Assembly: GCF_002933395.1 (NCBI RefSeq)
Contig: NZ_PKFN01000008.1
Span: forward strand, 496,001-560,000
From: Yoonia maritima
GTDB taxonomy: Bacteria > Pseudomonadota > Alphaproteobacteria > Rhodobacterales > Rhodobacteraceae
Reading direction: 5' to 3'
DNA: 64,000 nucleotides
Positions 36,610-46,524 of the stretch are shown here, piece by piece. Each line of letters starts with the position of its first letter. The first letter of the stretch is position 1. The notes below the pieces were generated by a model, which was not told the DNA's origin, did no database searches, and saw only the letters and a program-made list of their open reading frames with translations. Made by a program: the position numbers and the translations under genes.

Positions 36610-36813
36610 ATGACCGATACATTGCACCTAGAAGAACAAATCGCCCACCTGACACGCACAGTCGACGAATTGTCGGATATCGTCGCGCGACAAGAAACCG
36701 AACTGGCGCTCGCGATGCGCCGGTTGGCGATGTTGATGGAACGCGAGGCATCACGCGAGTTAGATGCAGGTGGCACCGTGCCGCTCGCCGACCAGCGCCC
36801 CCCACATTGGTAA
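36610..36813 (+). CDS. slyX: SlyX-family protein, 67 aa
   Basis: Small coiled-coil protein of unknown molecular role. The N-terminal two-thirds is a heptad helix (LEEQIAHLTRTVDELSDIV) and the C-terminus ends PLADQRPPHW, the family's hallmark PPHY/W tail. It converges with the Hint-domain gene, whose stop is nine bases away. Confidence 0.88.
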   Translation: MTDTLHLEEQIAHLTRTVDELSDIVARQETELALAMRRLAMLMEREASRELDAGGTVPLADQRPPHW

Positions 36814-36821
36814 AAGCCGAC

Positions 36822-37940
36822 CTAGGCTGCAGGTAGCGCCCATGCGCCCAGCAGTCCGCTTTCGCTCGCCTTGGGCGCCAGACGCGCTGTTGGACCGAAC
36901 GCCGCTAGATTATGTTCCAGCTCTGGGAATAGCGCAAATATCTCTGCGCTTTGTTCTTCGTGCATGCCATTGATCCCAACATGACCGGGATGAAAGCTCT
37001 CGCAGGGTGCGTCATCGGCGTAAACGACTTCATGTCGATCAAATAAGATATGATAATAGGTCACCTCGCCACCTTCACGGCGCACGATGCTTCCGCCGTT
37101 CACAAGCTGCTTTGCTGGCACAAGTACCTCTAATTCACCGAACATCAATTCTGCTTGCCAGCCCTGCATCAGCACACGGTGCTGTGGTGACAACACCAGT
37201 TCACGCGTGTTGCCCACAACACCCTGGGAAATAACGATTGGCGCAAATTTTCCAACGGCATCAACAGTCCGAGACCCAACCCAGCGAATCGGCTGAAGCC
37301 CGTTATCCATCGTCATGACCAAGTCGCCTTCGCGCAGATCCTGCACGGCAACCTTACCTGTATCAGTTTCAATTAATGTGCCGTGACCAAAACAAACCAC
37401 GTCGCCGCTTAGATCACCAATGCCAATTACGCCAGCACGGACACCACTGGACTGGCTGCCCCCCATCAACACGAACACCCGCACGACAGGCTGATCGAAT
37501 GTTACCGTCAGTGAATCAGGGGAACCCGGGCCATCAACCGACTGACTGTTATTACCATTGGCCTCAACTGTGTACGCATCCACGACATCATGAGTCGCGC
37601 TAAGATCGCTAAACGTTGGTGCAACTAAATTGCCGTTAGCATCATAGCCGTATATCACGGCCTGATCATCCCAAGCCGTACCATTGGCGTCTAAATCTAA
37701 AATTTCAAAACTAAGATTATCTACGGCGCGATCTGTAAAATCCAGCCTTACACCATTGAGCTGACCCGCCTGCAGCCCACTTGAGCGAATATAGCCACCA
37801 TTGCCATTGTTATAACTCGAGCCCGAAGTACCCGAAGTCGCCACATTTGTCGACGTGAAGCCAGTGTTGTTCACCCCGTCATTTAACGTCGTCGACCCAT
37901 TCGGGCTAGAAAAAGTGGTCCAATCAAATAAAAATGGCAT
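36822..37940 (-). CDS. Hint-domain (hedgehog/intein-type) extracellular protein, 372 aa
   Basis: The ATG at 37940 (MPFLFDW) is preferred over a second start five codons upstream. Residues ~1-180 are Asn/Ser/Gly/Thr-rich and beta, like a surface or calcium-binding module. A Hint domain begins at ~182 (VVCFGHGTLIETDTG, with Cys as possible nucleophile), continues with LREGDLVMTMDNG, and carries a LSPQHRVLM block. Such proteins are abundant in Rhodobacterales and are often type I secretion substrates. Whether this one self-cleaves is unknown. No signal peptide is seen. Confidence 0.88.
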   Translation of the reverse strand: MPFLFDWTTFSSPNGSTTLNDGVNNTGFTSTNVATSGTSGSSYNNGNGGYIRSSGLQAGQLNGVRLDFTDRAVDNLSFEILDLDANGTAWDDQAVIYGYDANGNLVAPTFSDLSATHDVVDAYTVEANGNNSQSVDGPGSPDSLTVTFDQPVVRVFVLMGGSQSSGVRAGVIGIGDLSGDVVCFGHGTLIETDTGKVAVQDLREGDLVMTMDNGLQPIRWVGSRTVDAVGKFAPIVISQGVVGNTRELVLSPQHRVLMQGWQAELMFGELEVLVPAKQLVNGGSIVRREGGEVTYYHILFDRHEVVYADDAPCESFHPGHVGINGMHEEQSAEIFALFPELEHNLAAFGPTARLAPKASESGLLGAWALPAA

Positions 37941-38087
37941 AGCTATACCTGTCACTTCACAATATTTACGACATGACTTACGAGGCTTTTTGTTTATTTA
38001 TAGGCCAAAAGGTTAATAAGTACACCAAAGTACAGGCCCAACCCCAGAGGTTTAAGTCCCGACGCAATTGACAAGGGGGAAAAAATA

Positions 38088-38393
38088 TTGGCTGTCGTCA
38101 CTTTTCCACATGAAACCGCCCAAAGGTTGCGATCACGAATCGATCAGCTGATCGCAGAACACGGCGCAAAGGTGTTCCCGGCGACTGACGTTGCAATGGG
38201 GTTATTCTTTACGCCCGAAGAAACACACGAATTTGGCGGCGACACAGGCGAAGCCATGATTTTCGCGGCACCTACCCTTAAGATGATCACAAGTACCATT
38301 CCAGAATTCGAAGGTGACCGCAGGAATTACTGCATCATCAAGAACGAACGTGCCATTGTACGAATCGATCCCTTTGCACAGTCAAAGCCCTAA
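38088..38393 (+). CDS. small hypothetical protein, 101 aa
   Basis: A TTG start follows AAGGGGG at ~10 bases. The product is soluble, mixed alpha/beta, with motifs FPATDVAMGLFFTPEE and NYCIIKNERAIVRID but no recognised family. It converges with dnaE, overlapping its stop by 4 bp. It could be a conserved Rhodobacterales protein of unknown role. Confidence 0.6.
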   Translation: MAVVTFPHETAQRLRSRIDQLIAEHGAKVFPATDVAMGLFFTPEETHEFGGDTGEAMIFAAPTLKMITSTIPEFEGDRRNYCIIKNERAIVRIDPFAQSKP

Positions 38394-41300
38394 GCGTCTT
38401 CGACCTCTATCACACCATTCAAACTGCGCAGCGCGCCTTTGATCTGTGGGTTCACAGGGAAATCTTCGCCAAGGTCTAATTCAACCTCACCCGGCAAATC
38501 AGGATGCATCAGGTTAAAGTAAACAGGCCCCCGCCCTGCCCGCACGCCATCTTTGATGGCGTTGGCAAGGATGCTCGCCACGGATTCGATTGCGTCCGGC
38601 GTGTCGATAAACACCCGCAGCGCAGAACCGCCCGCATCAGCAACAACATTATCAATCGGCGCGACAGAACGACCAAGCAGCTTTAGCTGGTCGCTTTCCA
38701 TCGTGGCCTCGCAAGACAGCACGACTTGGCTACCTGTCTCAAGGTAATCACGCGCGGCCTCCAGCGTATCAGAGAACAACGTGACCTCGTATTGCCCTGT
38801 CGGGTCAGACAGCTGCGCAAAGGCAAAGCGGTTCCCGCGTGCAGATTTGCGTTCCTGTCTGCCAGAAACAGTACCCGCCATTTTCACAACACAGGCACCC
38901 CGTTTGGCCTTCAGCATGACCTCGTCCAAGGTCAGGACCTGTTTCCGTTTCAGCGCGCCCATGTAGTCATCAAGCGGGTGACCAGACAGGTAGAAACCGA
39001 TCGCCTTGAATTCCTCGGCCAGCCGTTCTGCGGGCAACCAATCGTCGCCACCAGCAAGGCGGGGTTCGGGCAAATCATCGCCAGCCTCGCCAAACAATGA
39101 CACCTGATTGGATGACTTTTGATCGTGGATTGCACCCGAATACCCGGACAGCGCATCAAGGCTCATCATCACGCGACGACGATTACGATCAAGCACGTCG
39201 AACGCCCCTGCCCGTGCAAGCATTTCCAGCGGACGTTTACCGACCCGCTTCAAATCAACCCGGCGCGCGAAATCGAAAAGGTTCACGAACTCACTGTCGC
39301 CGCGGCCTTCGACGATTAGCTTCATCGCCTCGACACCGACGTTTTTCAACGCGCCCAGCGCATAGACAAGTTTGCCCTCGAACACGTCAAACGTGGCTTG
39401 TGACCTGTTCACACAAGGCGGCGTGTATGCGATACCAAGGCCCTTTTTGACCTCTTGGAAATAGACACCCAATTTATCTGTTAGGTGAATATCGCAGTTC
39501 ATCACACCGGCCATAAATTCGACCGGATGGTTCGCCTTTAGCCATGCTGTTTGGTAAGAAACCACCGCATAGGCAGCCGCGTGCGATTTGTTAAAACCGT
39601 AGTTCGCGAATTTCTCGAGAAGGTCAAAAACCTCGGCCGCTTTTTTCTTATCGACCCCATTTTCCATCGCCCCTTTTTCGAATTTGGGACGTTCCTTGGC
39701 CATTTCCTCGGCGATCTTTTTACCCATCGCACGACGCAGCAAATCCGCACCACCAAGGCTATAGCCAGCCATGACCTGCGCGATCTGCATAACCTGTTCT
39801 TGGTAAACGATGATGCCTTGAGTTTCTGCCAGCAGATAATCGATAGATTCATGCACCGATTCAATCTCGCGCTGGCCGTTCTTAACCTCGCAGTAGGTCG
39901 GGATGTTCTCCATCGGGCCGGGGCGGTACAGCGCCACAAGCGCAACAATATCCTCGATACAGGTCGGCTTCATGCGCTTTAGCGCATCCATCATGCCGCT
40001 GGATTCCACCTGAAATACCGCGACGGTCTTAGCGCTGGAATAGAGTTTATAGGATGCCTCGTCATCCAGCGGGATCGCACCGATATCGTATTCGAAACCA
40101 ACGGGCGGCTGGTACAATTCGGTTCCATCGGCCGCCACATTCAACGTGCGGCCATTCTTTTTGACCAGCTCAACGGCGTTCTGAATGACTGTCAGGGTCT
40201 TTAGACCCAAAAAGTCGAACTTAACCAGACCGGCCTGCTCAACCCACTTCATGTTGAACTGGGTGGCAGGCATGTCAGAGCGCGGATCTTGATACAGCGG
40301 GACCAGTTCGTCCAACGGACGGTCACCAATCACAACACCCGCAGCGTGGGTCGATGCGTTCCGCAAAAGGCCTTCGACCTGCTGCGCGTATTTCAGCAGA
40401 CGATCAACGACCTCTTCGTTCTGGGCTTCTTCGCGCAGGCGCGGTTCATCCGCGAGCGCCTTCTCAATCGAAACAGGTTTCACCCCCTCAACAGGGATCA
40501 TCTTGGATAGACGGTCGACCTGCCCATAAGACATCTGCAAAACACGACCTACGTCGCGCACAGCAGCCTTGGACAACAGCGCACCAAAGGTGATGATCTG
40601 CCCCACCTTATCGCGCCCGTATTTTTCCTGCACATAGCGAATAACTTCTTCGCGGCGGTCCATACAAAAGTCGATATCGAAATCGGGCATGGAGACACGT
40701 TCTGGGTTCAAGAACCGCTCGAACAGAAGCGAATAGCGCAGTGGATCAAGATCGGTAATCAGCAGCGCATAAGCCACCAGTGATCCCGCACCCGAACCAC
40801 GGCCCGGCCCAACAGGAATACCGTTATCCTTGGACCATTTGATAAAGTCAGCAACGATCAAGAAGTAGCCGGGGAACCCCATGCCCTCAATAATACTCAG
40901 CTCGAACTCAAGTCGCTTTTCGTATTCGGCGACCTCAGCCGCGTGCGGAATAATGGCCAGCCGGGCTTTCAGTCCTTCCTCGGCCTGACGCCGCAATTCC
41001 GCGACCTCGTCATCAGCAAACTTAGGAAGGATCGGATCACGTTTATAAGTCTTGAACGCACAGCGCTTTGCAATCTCAACCGTGTTTTCGATGGCCTCTG
41101 GTAGATCGGCAAACAGCGTCACCATTTCCTGTGGAGACTTGAAATAATGCTGCGGAGTCAGACGACGACGCGGCTCTTGTTGATCGACATAGGCACCTTC
41201 AGAAATACACAACAGCGCATCATGTGCCTCATACAGACCCGTCTTAGGAAAATAGACATCATTCGTCGCAACCAAAGGCAGGTTTTTCGCATATGCCATC

Positions 41301-41890
41301 TCAATATGCCCACGCTCTGACAGGCGCTCTGCCTCTGGCAGACCACCATCAATCGGATGACGCTGAAGTTCCACATACAGACGGTCCGGATACGTCACAG
41401 CCAAACGATCCATCAGGACTTCGGCCTTCGGGCGTTGACCCTGACGCAGCAAACGACCAACCGGGCCATCGGGGCCACCAGACAAACAGATCAATCCTTC
41501 ATGATATTGGCTTAGGTCATCTAACGTGACCTGCGGCAACTGCCCACCTGCGTCCAAATACTCGCAAGAGTTCAGCTTCATCAGGTTCATATAACCTGCC
41601 TCGGTCTGGGCAAGCAGCACAATCGGCGCAGGATCTTCGGGGCGCTTTCCCGGCTCTGGCGTCGTATAGCACAGATCAACCTGACACCCGATGATCGGCT
41701 GGATACCGGCCTTTGAAGCACCCTCCGAAAATTCCAATGCGCAAAACATGTTGTTGCGGTCGGTCACGGCAACAGCGGGCATGTCCATCGCGGCGGCCAT
41801 GCCGGGTAATTTCTTAACCGGAACGGCACCTTCCAACAGGGAATACTCTGAATGGACACGCAGATGGATGAATCGGGGATTTGTACTCAT
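38390..41890 (-). CDS. dnaE: DNA polymerase III alpha subunit
   Basis: Replicative polymerase catalytic subunit, 1166 residues. The PHP domain is at ~1-270 (starting HLRVHSEYSLLEGA), then the palm with the catalytic acids in PDFDIDFCMDRRE (near 400) and the third in VKFDFLGLKTLT (near 555). Further on are the tandem helix-hairpin-helix region and an OB fold (VVKMAGTVSGRQERKSARG, near 990). Length is normal for DnaE1. It is core chromosomal sequence bordering an accessory patch on its upstream side. Confidence 0.98.
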   Translation of the reverse strand: MSTNPRFIHLRVHSEYSLLEGAVPVKKLPGMAAAMDMPAVAVTDRNNMFCALEFSEGASKAGIQPIIGCQVDLCYTTPEPGKRPEDPAPIVLLAQTEAGYMNLMKLNSCEYLDAGGQLPQVTLDDLSQYHEGLICLSGGPDGPVGRLLRQGQRPKAEVLMDRLAVTYPDRLYVELQRHPIDGGLPEAERLSERGHIEMAYAKNLPLVATNDVYFPKTGLYEAHDALLCISEGAYVDQQEPRRRLTPQHYFKSPQEMVTLFADLPEAIENTVEIAKRCAFKTYKRDPILPKFADDEVAELRRQAEEGLKARLAIIPHAAEVAEYEKRLEFELSIIEGMGFPGYFLIVADFIKWSKDNGIPVGPGRGSGAGSLVAYALLITDLDPLRYSLLFERFLNPERVSMPDFDIDFCMDRREEVIRYVQEKYGRDKVGQIITFGALLSKAAVRDVGRVLQMSYGQVDRLSKMIPVEGVKPVSIEKALADEPRLREEAQNEEVVDRLLKYAQQVEGLLRNASTHAAGVVIGDRPLDELVPLYQDPRSDMPATQFNMKWVEQAGLVKFDFLGLKTLTVIQNAVELVKKNGRTLNVAADGTELYQPPVGFEYDIGAIPLDDEASYKLYSSAKTVAVFQVESSGMMDALKRMKPTCIEDIVALVALYRPGPMENIPTYCEVKNGQREIESVHESIDYLLAETQGIIVYQEQVMQIAQVMAGYSLGGADLLRRAMGKKIAEEMAKERPKFEKGAMENGVDKKKAAEVFDLLEKFANYGFNKSHAAAYAVVSYQTAWLKANHPVEFMAGVMNCDIHLTDKLGVYFQEVKKGLGIAYTPPCVNRSQATFDVFEGKLVYALGALKNVGVEAMKLIVEGRGDSEFVNLFDFARRVDLKRVGKRPLEMLARAGAFDVLDRNRRRVMMSLDALSGYSGAIHDQKSSNQVSLFGEAGDDLPEPRLAGGDDWLPAERLAEEFKAIGFYLSGHPLDDYMGALKRKQVLTLDEVMLKAKRGACVVKMAGTVSGRQERKSARGNRFAFAQLSDPTGQYEVTLFSDTLEAARDYLETGSQVVLSCEATMESDQLKLLGRSVAPIDNVVADAGGSALRVFIDTPDAIESVASILANAIKDGVRAGRGPVYFNLMHPDLPGEVELDLGEDFPVNPQIKGALRSLNGVIEVEDA

Positions 41891-42097
41891 GGGGGCAAAC
41901 TATCTGATGCTGTGCTACAGACAAGATAACAAAGCACGCTGCTTTGCGCAGTTCTCAGCTTTCTGTGCCGACCCTCATCGTATCTCCAACTTATAATGTT
42001 ACTCTGGGCACATAAGTCCAGTGATGCTTACCCGCCCTTATTGAAGCATTCAATTAAGCACGATTGCAAAACATCACGATATCTAGCCTGCCCATAA

Positions 42098-43966
42098 TCA
42101 TACCAAATTACGCATTACCACTGGTTCACCCGGAGCTAATGTCGTTGGCGGCAATGTTGCGAGAGCCCGCAACATTTTTCCAAATTTTTGTTCTGACCCG
42201 CCATCCATGATCCAGCTCAACCGCTTCATACCTTCCGAAGCGGTTGACTTAGCCCCTGTAGGGGTGATGCGTTCAACAATTTGCTCCCATTCGCGCTGCG
42301 TCTGGACTGTACCGACGACCGTCAAAATAGCGGCTTCTTGATGTTCTTCTAAAGAAAACGTGAACGTTTCTGATAGTTTGTACAAAATTGCCCCCTTAGC
42401 TTCCGGAGGCGCGAAAAGCAAAACCTCAGGTTTTGCTTTAATTTTACGTGCGTATTCTTCAGCCTTATCACTTTTATCAATCGATGCCTTAGCTGCTGCA
42501 ATGAACGCATCGATCTTGTCTTCAGCCGCTCGCAAGGCGTCGGCACCGAATTCAACGGCATACAAGACCAAGCCAATTACGGCATCAAATGCTTCTTTGC
42601 TCATGAAGGTTAAGAAGCTAAAATCGTTTTCTTTCAATTGATTGTACACGTATACAATAAGGTCATAGATCGCGCCAGTTCCCACAAGCCCTGTCATGCT
42701 CCCCTTGGCCCCTACTCCAATCACGAGCTGGGCCTTCGCACGGAACATAAACTTACCACCCTCAAAGCTAATCATAAAATCAACTTCGCCGCCAATTCCG
42801 GCGTTAGCAGCTACCATCACGCCAAGCTCAACGAGGATCACCCATTTCGCGTCCTTGATCGCGCCATTTTTATCCTCGCGCCAGCCAGGGTTTTGCCACT
42901 CCAATGCACCGGCAACATTACCGCCTGCCTCTACGCCCGCAAACGCACCGGCGGCGATTTCGCCTTTGGCACCGGCCATGGATGGCTTAGCAAGAATAGA
43001 TCCGCCGGGTTCGGGTGCATATTCAATGCCAGCAGTTCCAAAAATACTGGCGCCTAACATCGCATGCGCCTTTATTGTCAATCGGCCTCGGAAGTATCCA
43101 AAATTAAGGTCCTGCTGACGACCAGCCTCCGACCCCGTTTCAGGAAAATACGATAGATATGCATGCCAACCATCACGGTGCGGTGCGTATCCATCAAACT
43201 GGGCTTTGGCCTCGGCCAGAATGGCGCGCGCCTCTGCGTTACCTGTTAAACCGTAACCCCCTGTTTTGGGGTTATATCCAAGGTTCAGCCCATACCCCGC
43301 ATAGGCCCGCAATAGCTGCGCACCTGCAGACAGGTCATGGTACCCGCTCGACCCGCTATAAATGAGACTATCATTGACAGCATCGACCCATTGCAGCCAG
43401 CTGGCGTCCCATACATCAGTAATCGACCCGCTAACCGTGCCCTTGGCAAGCTGGGAGCGGAAAGTGATCCCCTCAGCCAAGTCCTTTTTGATCTTTTTCC
43501 TTGCTTGTGTAAAAGCAGTTCTCAGACCTTGTTTATTCAATTGTTTCGGATCGTCTGCAGAACCTTCAGCCACTAACAGCGACTTATTAACGTTGTAGCT
43601 CCGCCAATGATTGCGCATCTTGGTGCTTCGAATTCGAGTCCACTTCTTCCCCTTAATCGAATAAGCTTGAACGAGATGCTCACCGGGCAACCGAGCCATT
43701 GGTCGGGTATATCCGTCCAGCATAGGAATATGGCCCTTCAACGTCGTTGTTATGTGGTCTTGGGCCGCAATGATCGCCTCTGGGTCTTGTTCTGCTTTTG
43801 CTTTTTCGAGTGCACCAAAGGTGTCATCCATAAATTTTATTTCTTGATGAATTTCGGCTAGTTCATCTCCTGCAAAAAGAAGAATGTTGCTTTCCCCGAC
43901 TGCTGCATCACCACATGCCAGAACATAAAATAGTTCAAATTCACCGCATTCGATGCAGATACTCAT
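42098..43966 (-). CDS. putative type VI secretion effector, membrane-active type, 622 aa
   Basis: Paired with the DUF4123 adaptor by a 4-bp ATGA overlap. The N-terminal ~180 residues begin with a CIECGEFELFYVLACG segment and are hydrophilic. The middle (~290-430) is Gly/Ala-rich with repeated short hydrophobic strands (AGAFAGVEAGGNVAG, VELGVMVAANAGIGG, LVIGVGAKGSMTG), followed by a likely helix pair at ~440-480. This arrangement resembles pore-forming T6SS cargo such as VasX, by recollection of architecture only. No immunity gene is evident downstream. Confidence 0.6.
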   Translation of the reverse strand: MSICIECGEFELFYVLACGDAAVGESNILLFAGDELAEIHQEIKFMDDTFGALEKAKAEQDPEAIIAAQDHITTTLKGHIPMLDGYTRPMARLPGEHLVQAYSIKGKKWTRIRSTKMRNHWRSYNVNKSLLVAEGSADDPKQLNKQGLRTAFTQARKKIKKDLAEGITFRSQLAKGTVSGSITDVWDASWLQWVDAVNDSLIYSGSSGYHDLSAGAQLLRAYAGYGLNLGYNPKTGGYGLTGNAEARAILAEAKAQFDGYAPHRDGWHAYLSYFPETGSEAGRQQDLNFGYFRGRLTIKAHAMLGASIFGTAGIEYAPEPGGSILAKPSMAGAKGEIAAGAFAGVEAGGNVAGALEWQNPGWREDKNGAIKDAKWVILVELGVMVAANAGIGGEVDFMISFEGGKFMFRAKAQLVIGVGAKGSMTGLVGTGAIYDLIVYVYNQLKENDFSFLTFMSKEAFDAVIGLVLYAVEFGADALRAAEDKIDAFIAAAKASIDKSDKAEEYARKIKAKPEVLLFAPPEAKGAILYKLSETFTFSLEEHQEAAILTVVGTVQTQREWEQIVERITPTGAKSTASEGMKRLSWIMDGGSEQKFGKMLRALATLPPTTLAPGEPVVMRNLV

Positions 43967-44928
43967 GTTACGTCCACCTCAAGATTATAATGCTTTGCGA
44001 TCTTATAATTCAGGAAACCCAGTGAATGATCTCCGCTTTCGATAGCTTGCCAAATCGAAGCGTGCGCCTCTGCGGGAATTTGCGCTAACAGATCATATGT
44101 ACCAATCAGCGCAGTTTCATTATTGAAACCAGCATTGAAAAGGCGCGTGTACACTTCGGCACGCATCTTTCGTTCAGATGCTGGTGTCCCACCATGGATT
44201 GCCAGATTACGTCCCTGACGCGTGCAAAGCACATCATGCATTGCCGCTCTCTTGGTCTTGTCAATCACAGGTAAATTGAATGTCGCGTTTTCGGACAGGT
44301 TCAAGCCCGGTTGGGGTGAGGTTTTTACAGCATCCCACAACCCGTCATTCAACGCCGGAAACATATACATAAAGCTTTCGACCCGAGCGAAAAAACTGGC
44401 GACTTCGACTTGGTTAGAACACCGAAGTACTGCGTCTAAAAAGCCGGGTTCCTGAAATCGAAAATACTGCCTGATCCCAGCTTCGTCAGCCAAAAGCGTA
44501 TAACGCCGTAAGTGGTGTTGAACATCCTTGATACCAAAGCGAGAGCGCAACACGATGCCGGCATCCAGTGCTAGCATATGCCACGGGTTGTCTTGGCCTG
44601 GATCATACGCGAAATATTGCCGAGTTAACTCTGCTTCCACCTCAAGCTGTACCAACCAAGGTGCAGTTTCTGCGTAATCGTCATTTTCATAAAGACAGAC
44701 ATGCGGCAAATCGCACTGCGACAGACGGTCGGTCAAGAACCGAACCTTCGCAGCATCTATCACTGCATATACATATAGCGGATGCCCATCGGCATCAGTT
44801 TCTCCGAATAATTTACTTTCTAACTCACTGGGAATAAATGAAATTTCACCACCAGAGTCTGGATCCTTAAGGGGGATGATATCAAAAACTAGGTCACGCT
44901 GTAAAAATTCGTCCATGTTTTGGATCAC
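43963..44928 (-). CDS. DUF4123 type VI secretion effector adaptor/chaperone, 321 aa
   Basis: DUF4123 proteins (Tap/TEC) load a specific effector onto a VgrG spike. The domain spans ~50-200: YAVIDAAKVRFLTDRL, LYENDDYAETAPWLVQLE, and RYFRFQEPGFLDAVLR, matching the family pattern of DAA, 'APyLV' and 'fRf.dP..L'. The C-terminal ~100 residues are extra helical sequence. A GTG at 44928 is used; an ATG four codons later (44916) is an alternative. The effector gene follows with a 4-bp overlap. No VgrG or T6SS gene is in the window. Confidence 0.8.
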   Translation of the reverse strand: MIQNMDEFLQRDLVFDIIPLKDPDSGGEISFIPSELESKLFGETDADGHPLYVYAVIDAAKVRFLTDRLSQCDLPHVCLYENDDYAETAPWLVQLEVEAELTRQYFAYDPGQDNPWHMLALDAGIVLRSRFGIKDVQHHLRRYTLLADEAGIRQYFRFQEPGFLDAVLRCSNQVEVASFFARVESFMYMFPALNDGLWDAVKTSPQPGLNLSENATFNLPVIDKTKRAAMHDVLCTRQGRNLAIHGGTPASERKMRAEVYTRLFNAGFNNETALIGTYDLLAQIPAEAHASIWQAIESGDHSLGFLNYKIAKHYNLEVDVT

Positions 44929-45422
44929 GCGTAAAGCAGCCTTAGCCTAGATGTATTTTCAGCAGTATGCGCCACAAATACTGACCAGCTCAACACCTCA
45001 CAAGCGGCTAAAAGCCTTCGAAAACCCCGAGCAATCGGCACAAAAAAATTCATGGGTGCATCCAAGAAATTTCGTCAAGTTATGGCGTTTCAGCGATCGC
45101 TGTCACGCTGAGCTGGGTTCGATCTCAGGGATCGAACGTAGTGCCAATTCCTGGACCGCGCAATACGAAGCACCTTGTCGATTTACTTGACGCCGCGAAT
45201 CTTGAATTCCAAGCAGCTGAAATTTTGATGATTGATGAGATCGCAAAGAATTTTTTTGTTGGTCAATGAAACATGATATATTTGCCCCCGGAAGGACGTT
45301 TTGTTTTACATAGCTCAAACACTTAGAATACCGCCACTAATTCATGTTTGAAACGAATAATCTAACTGGTCCTTGCGAGTTTCAGGCCTCTAAACGAGCA
45401 ACCCTAAGAAAAGGTCATTTTA
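44929..45422. other. intergenic stretch with an inverted repeat
   Basis: No supported coding frame. An 8-bp inverted repeat (gttcgatc/gatcgaac, 45117-45137, 5-base loop) is the only symmetric element noticed. Divergent promoters for the DUF4123 gene and the gene at 45423 should lie here. Confidence 0.4.
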
Positions 45423-45665
45423 GTGGTTAAGAAGAATAAACTCACCGATAGGGAAATTGGCATCATAAAAGCGATGTTGAAGTTTTTCCCCAAATTATCT
45501 CAGCAAGCGATCCATTCCTATTTCTCGAAACCAGGGCGTGACTTCAACCAGGCAAGGATCACAAACATCGCCAAAGGGGAACTTGGAAAAATTGTGCCAA
45601 CGGCGACTAAGCAAGAAGCTGAAGCTTACATGTCAACATATACTGGAACAGGGGATCTCCCCTGA
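45423..45665 (+). CDS. small helix-turn-helix-like protein, 80 aa
   Basis: A GTG start (MVKKNKLTDREIGIIKAML) opens a compact helical domain with QQAIHSYFSKPGRDFNQARI, a pattern seen in short predicted DNA-binding modules in which 'I..yF..P.R..N..RI' forms the recognition part. The family name is not recalled. The ribosome site is weak. The stop is 40 bases before the next gene on the same strand, so they may form an operon, or the two may be parts of one gene split by a frameshift. Confidence 0.55.
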   Translation: MVKKNKLTDREIGIIKAMLKFFPKLSQQAIHSYFSKPGRDFNQARITNIAKGELGKIVPTATKQEAEAYMSTYTGTGDLP

Positions 45666-45705
45666 TAGCCAACTGTTCGATTTTTCCCTCAACCCTGCAG
45701 TATGC

Positions 45706-46524
45706 ATGGCCGAACGGGGCGACATTGAACAAATAGTTTTTGTACTTGCCGCCGAGACTGATGATATCAGCCCAGGATCAGTCGACGCCCCAAGACCGGA
45801 TGGGCCAATTCAGGGCCCAATATTCGAAGGTCTTGAGGAATTGTCGGACGTCGATATTAATCTAAATATATCTGATCCGGTGATGACACGCGTACGACAT
45901 CTACGACATTATGGAAGAATTGTAATCCCATCTTACTGGGAGTTTGTACCCTATAATGATGCGCTTATGTCGCCGCATGCGAGTTCTCACCTCAGGCTAC
46001 GCGTCCAAGGAATAGTACGTGCGCTCATCAAAGCCCCCTCGAAACGAGCGAGAGGGTTAAGGGCACTGAAATATATTTATGATAAGAATTTTGGCGGCAC
46101 ATCAAGGCGACGCAATATTATATCTCTCTTTTTGTATTCGGGTCCCGTTGGTACAAGTATGAAACTTCAGGGCCATTCTTCGACCCACCCAGTTAGATGG
46201 AACACTTCGTTTGACAATTTTGGACAGCTATTCACTGGAGATGGGTATCTCAGTACATCGGCAGAGCTAAATGCCCTTCTCCGCCGTTACTGTGGTCGGT
46301 TAAATCGGGCTGGTGTTCTTCAGGTCATGCATCACGGAGCTTTGGGGAATCGGCATTCAGGTGTCGCGAACGCATTACAGCCGGCTGCAAGCATCTTTTC
46401 GTCAGATCCAGAAAGAGGCAAGGACCCTCACCCTCATGCTTTCGTCTTGAGAGATTTCTGGCCACATTGCCCGGTACAACTTGACCCCCAATCTGCTTTC
46501 CAACTGCAGTTACTTTTGGCCTAA
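45706..46524 (+). CDS. metallo-beta-lactamase-fold-like protein, probably missing its N-terminal half, 272 aa
   Basis: The C-terminal ~130 residues resemble the second half of an MBL-fold hydrolase: NIISLFLYSG, LFTGDGYLS (metal-ligand Asp), VLQVMHHGALGNRHSG (the HHG motif) and DPHPHAFVLRDF. The N-terminal part has no HxHxDH motif, so the active site appears incomplete. The ATG at 45706 lacks a Shine-Dalgarno, and the frame is open upstream to ~45538 in overlap with the previous gene. It is probably truncated or frameshifted. Related proteins occur in accessory regions, so an immune role is possible but unproven. Confidence 0.5.
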   Translation: MAERGDIEQIVFVLAAETDDISPGSVDAPRPDGPIQGPIFEGLEELSDVDINLNISDPVMTRVRHLRHYGRIVIPSYWEFVPYNDALMSPHASSHLRLRVQGIVRALIKAPSKRARGLRALKYIYDKNFGGTSRRRNIISLFLYSGPVGTSMKLQGHSSTHPVRWNTSFDNFGQLFTGDGYLSTSAELNALLRRYCGRLNRAGVLQVMHHGALGNRHSGVANALQPAASIFSSDPERGKDPHPHAFVLRDFWPHCPVQLDPQSAFQLQLLLA

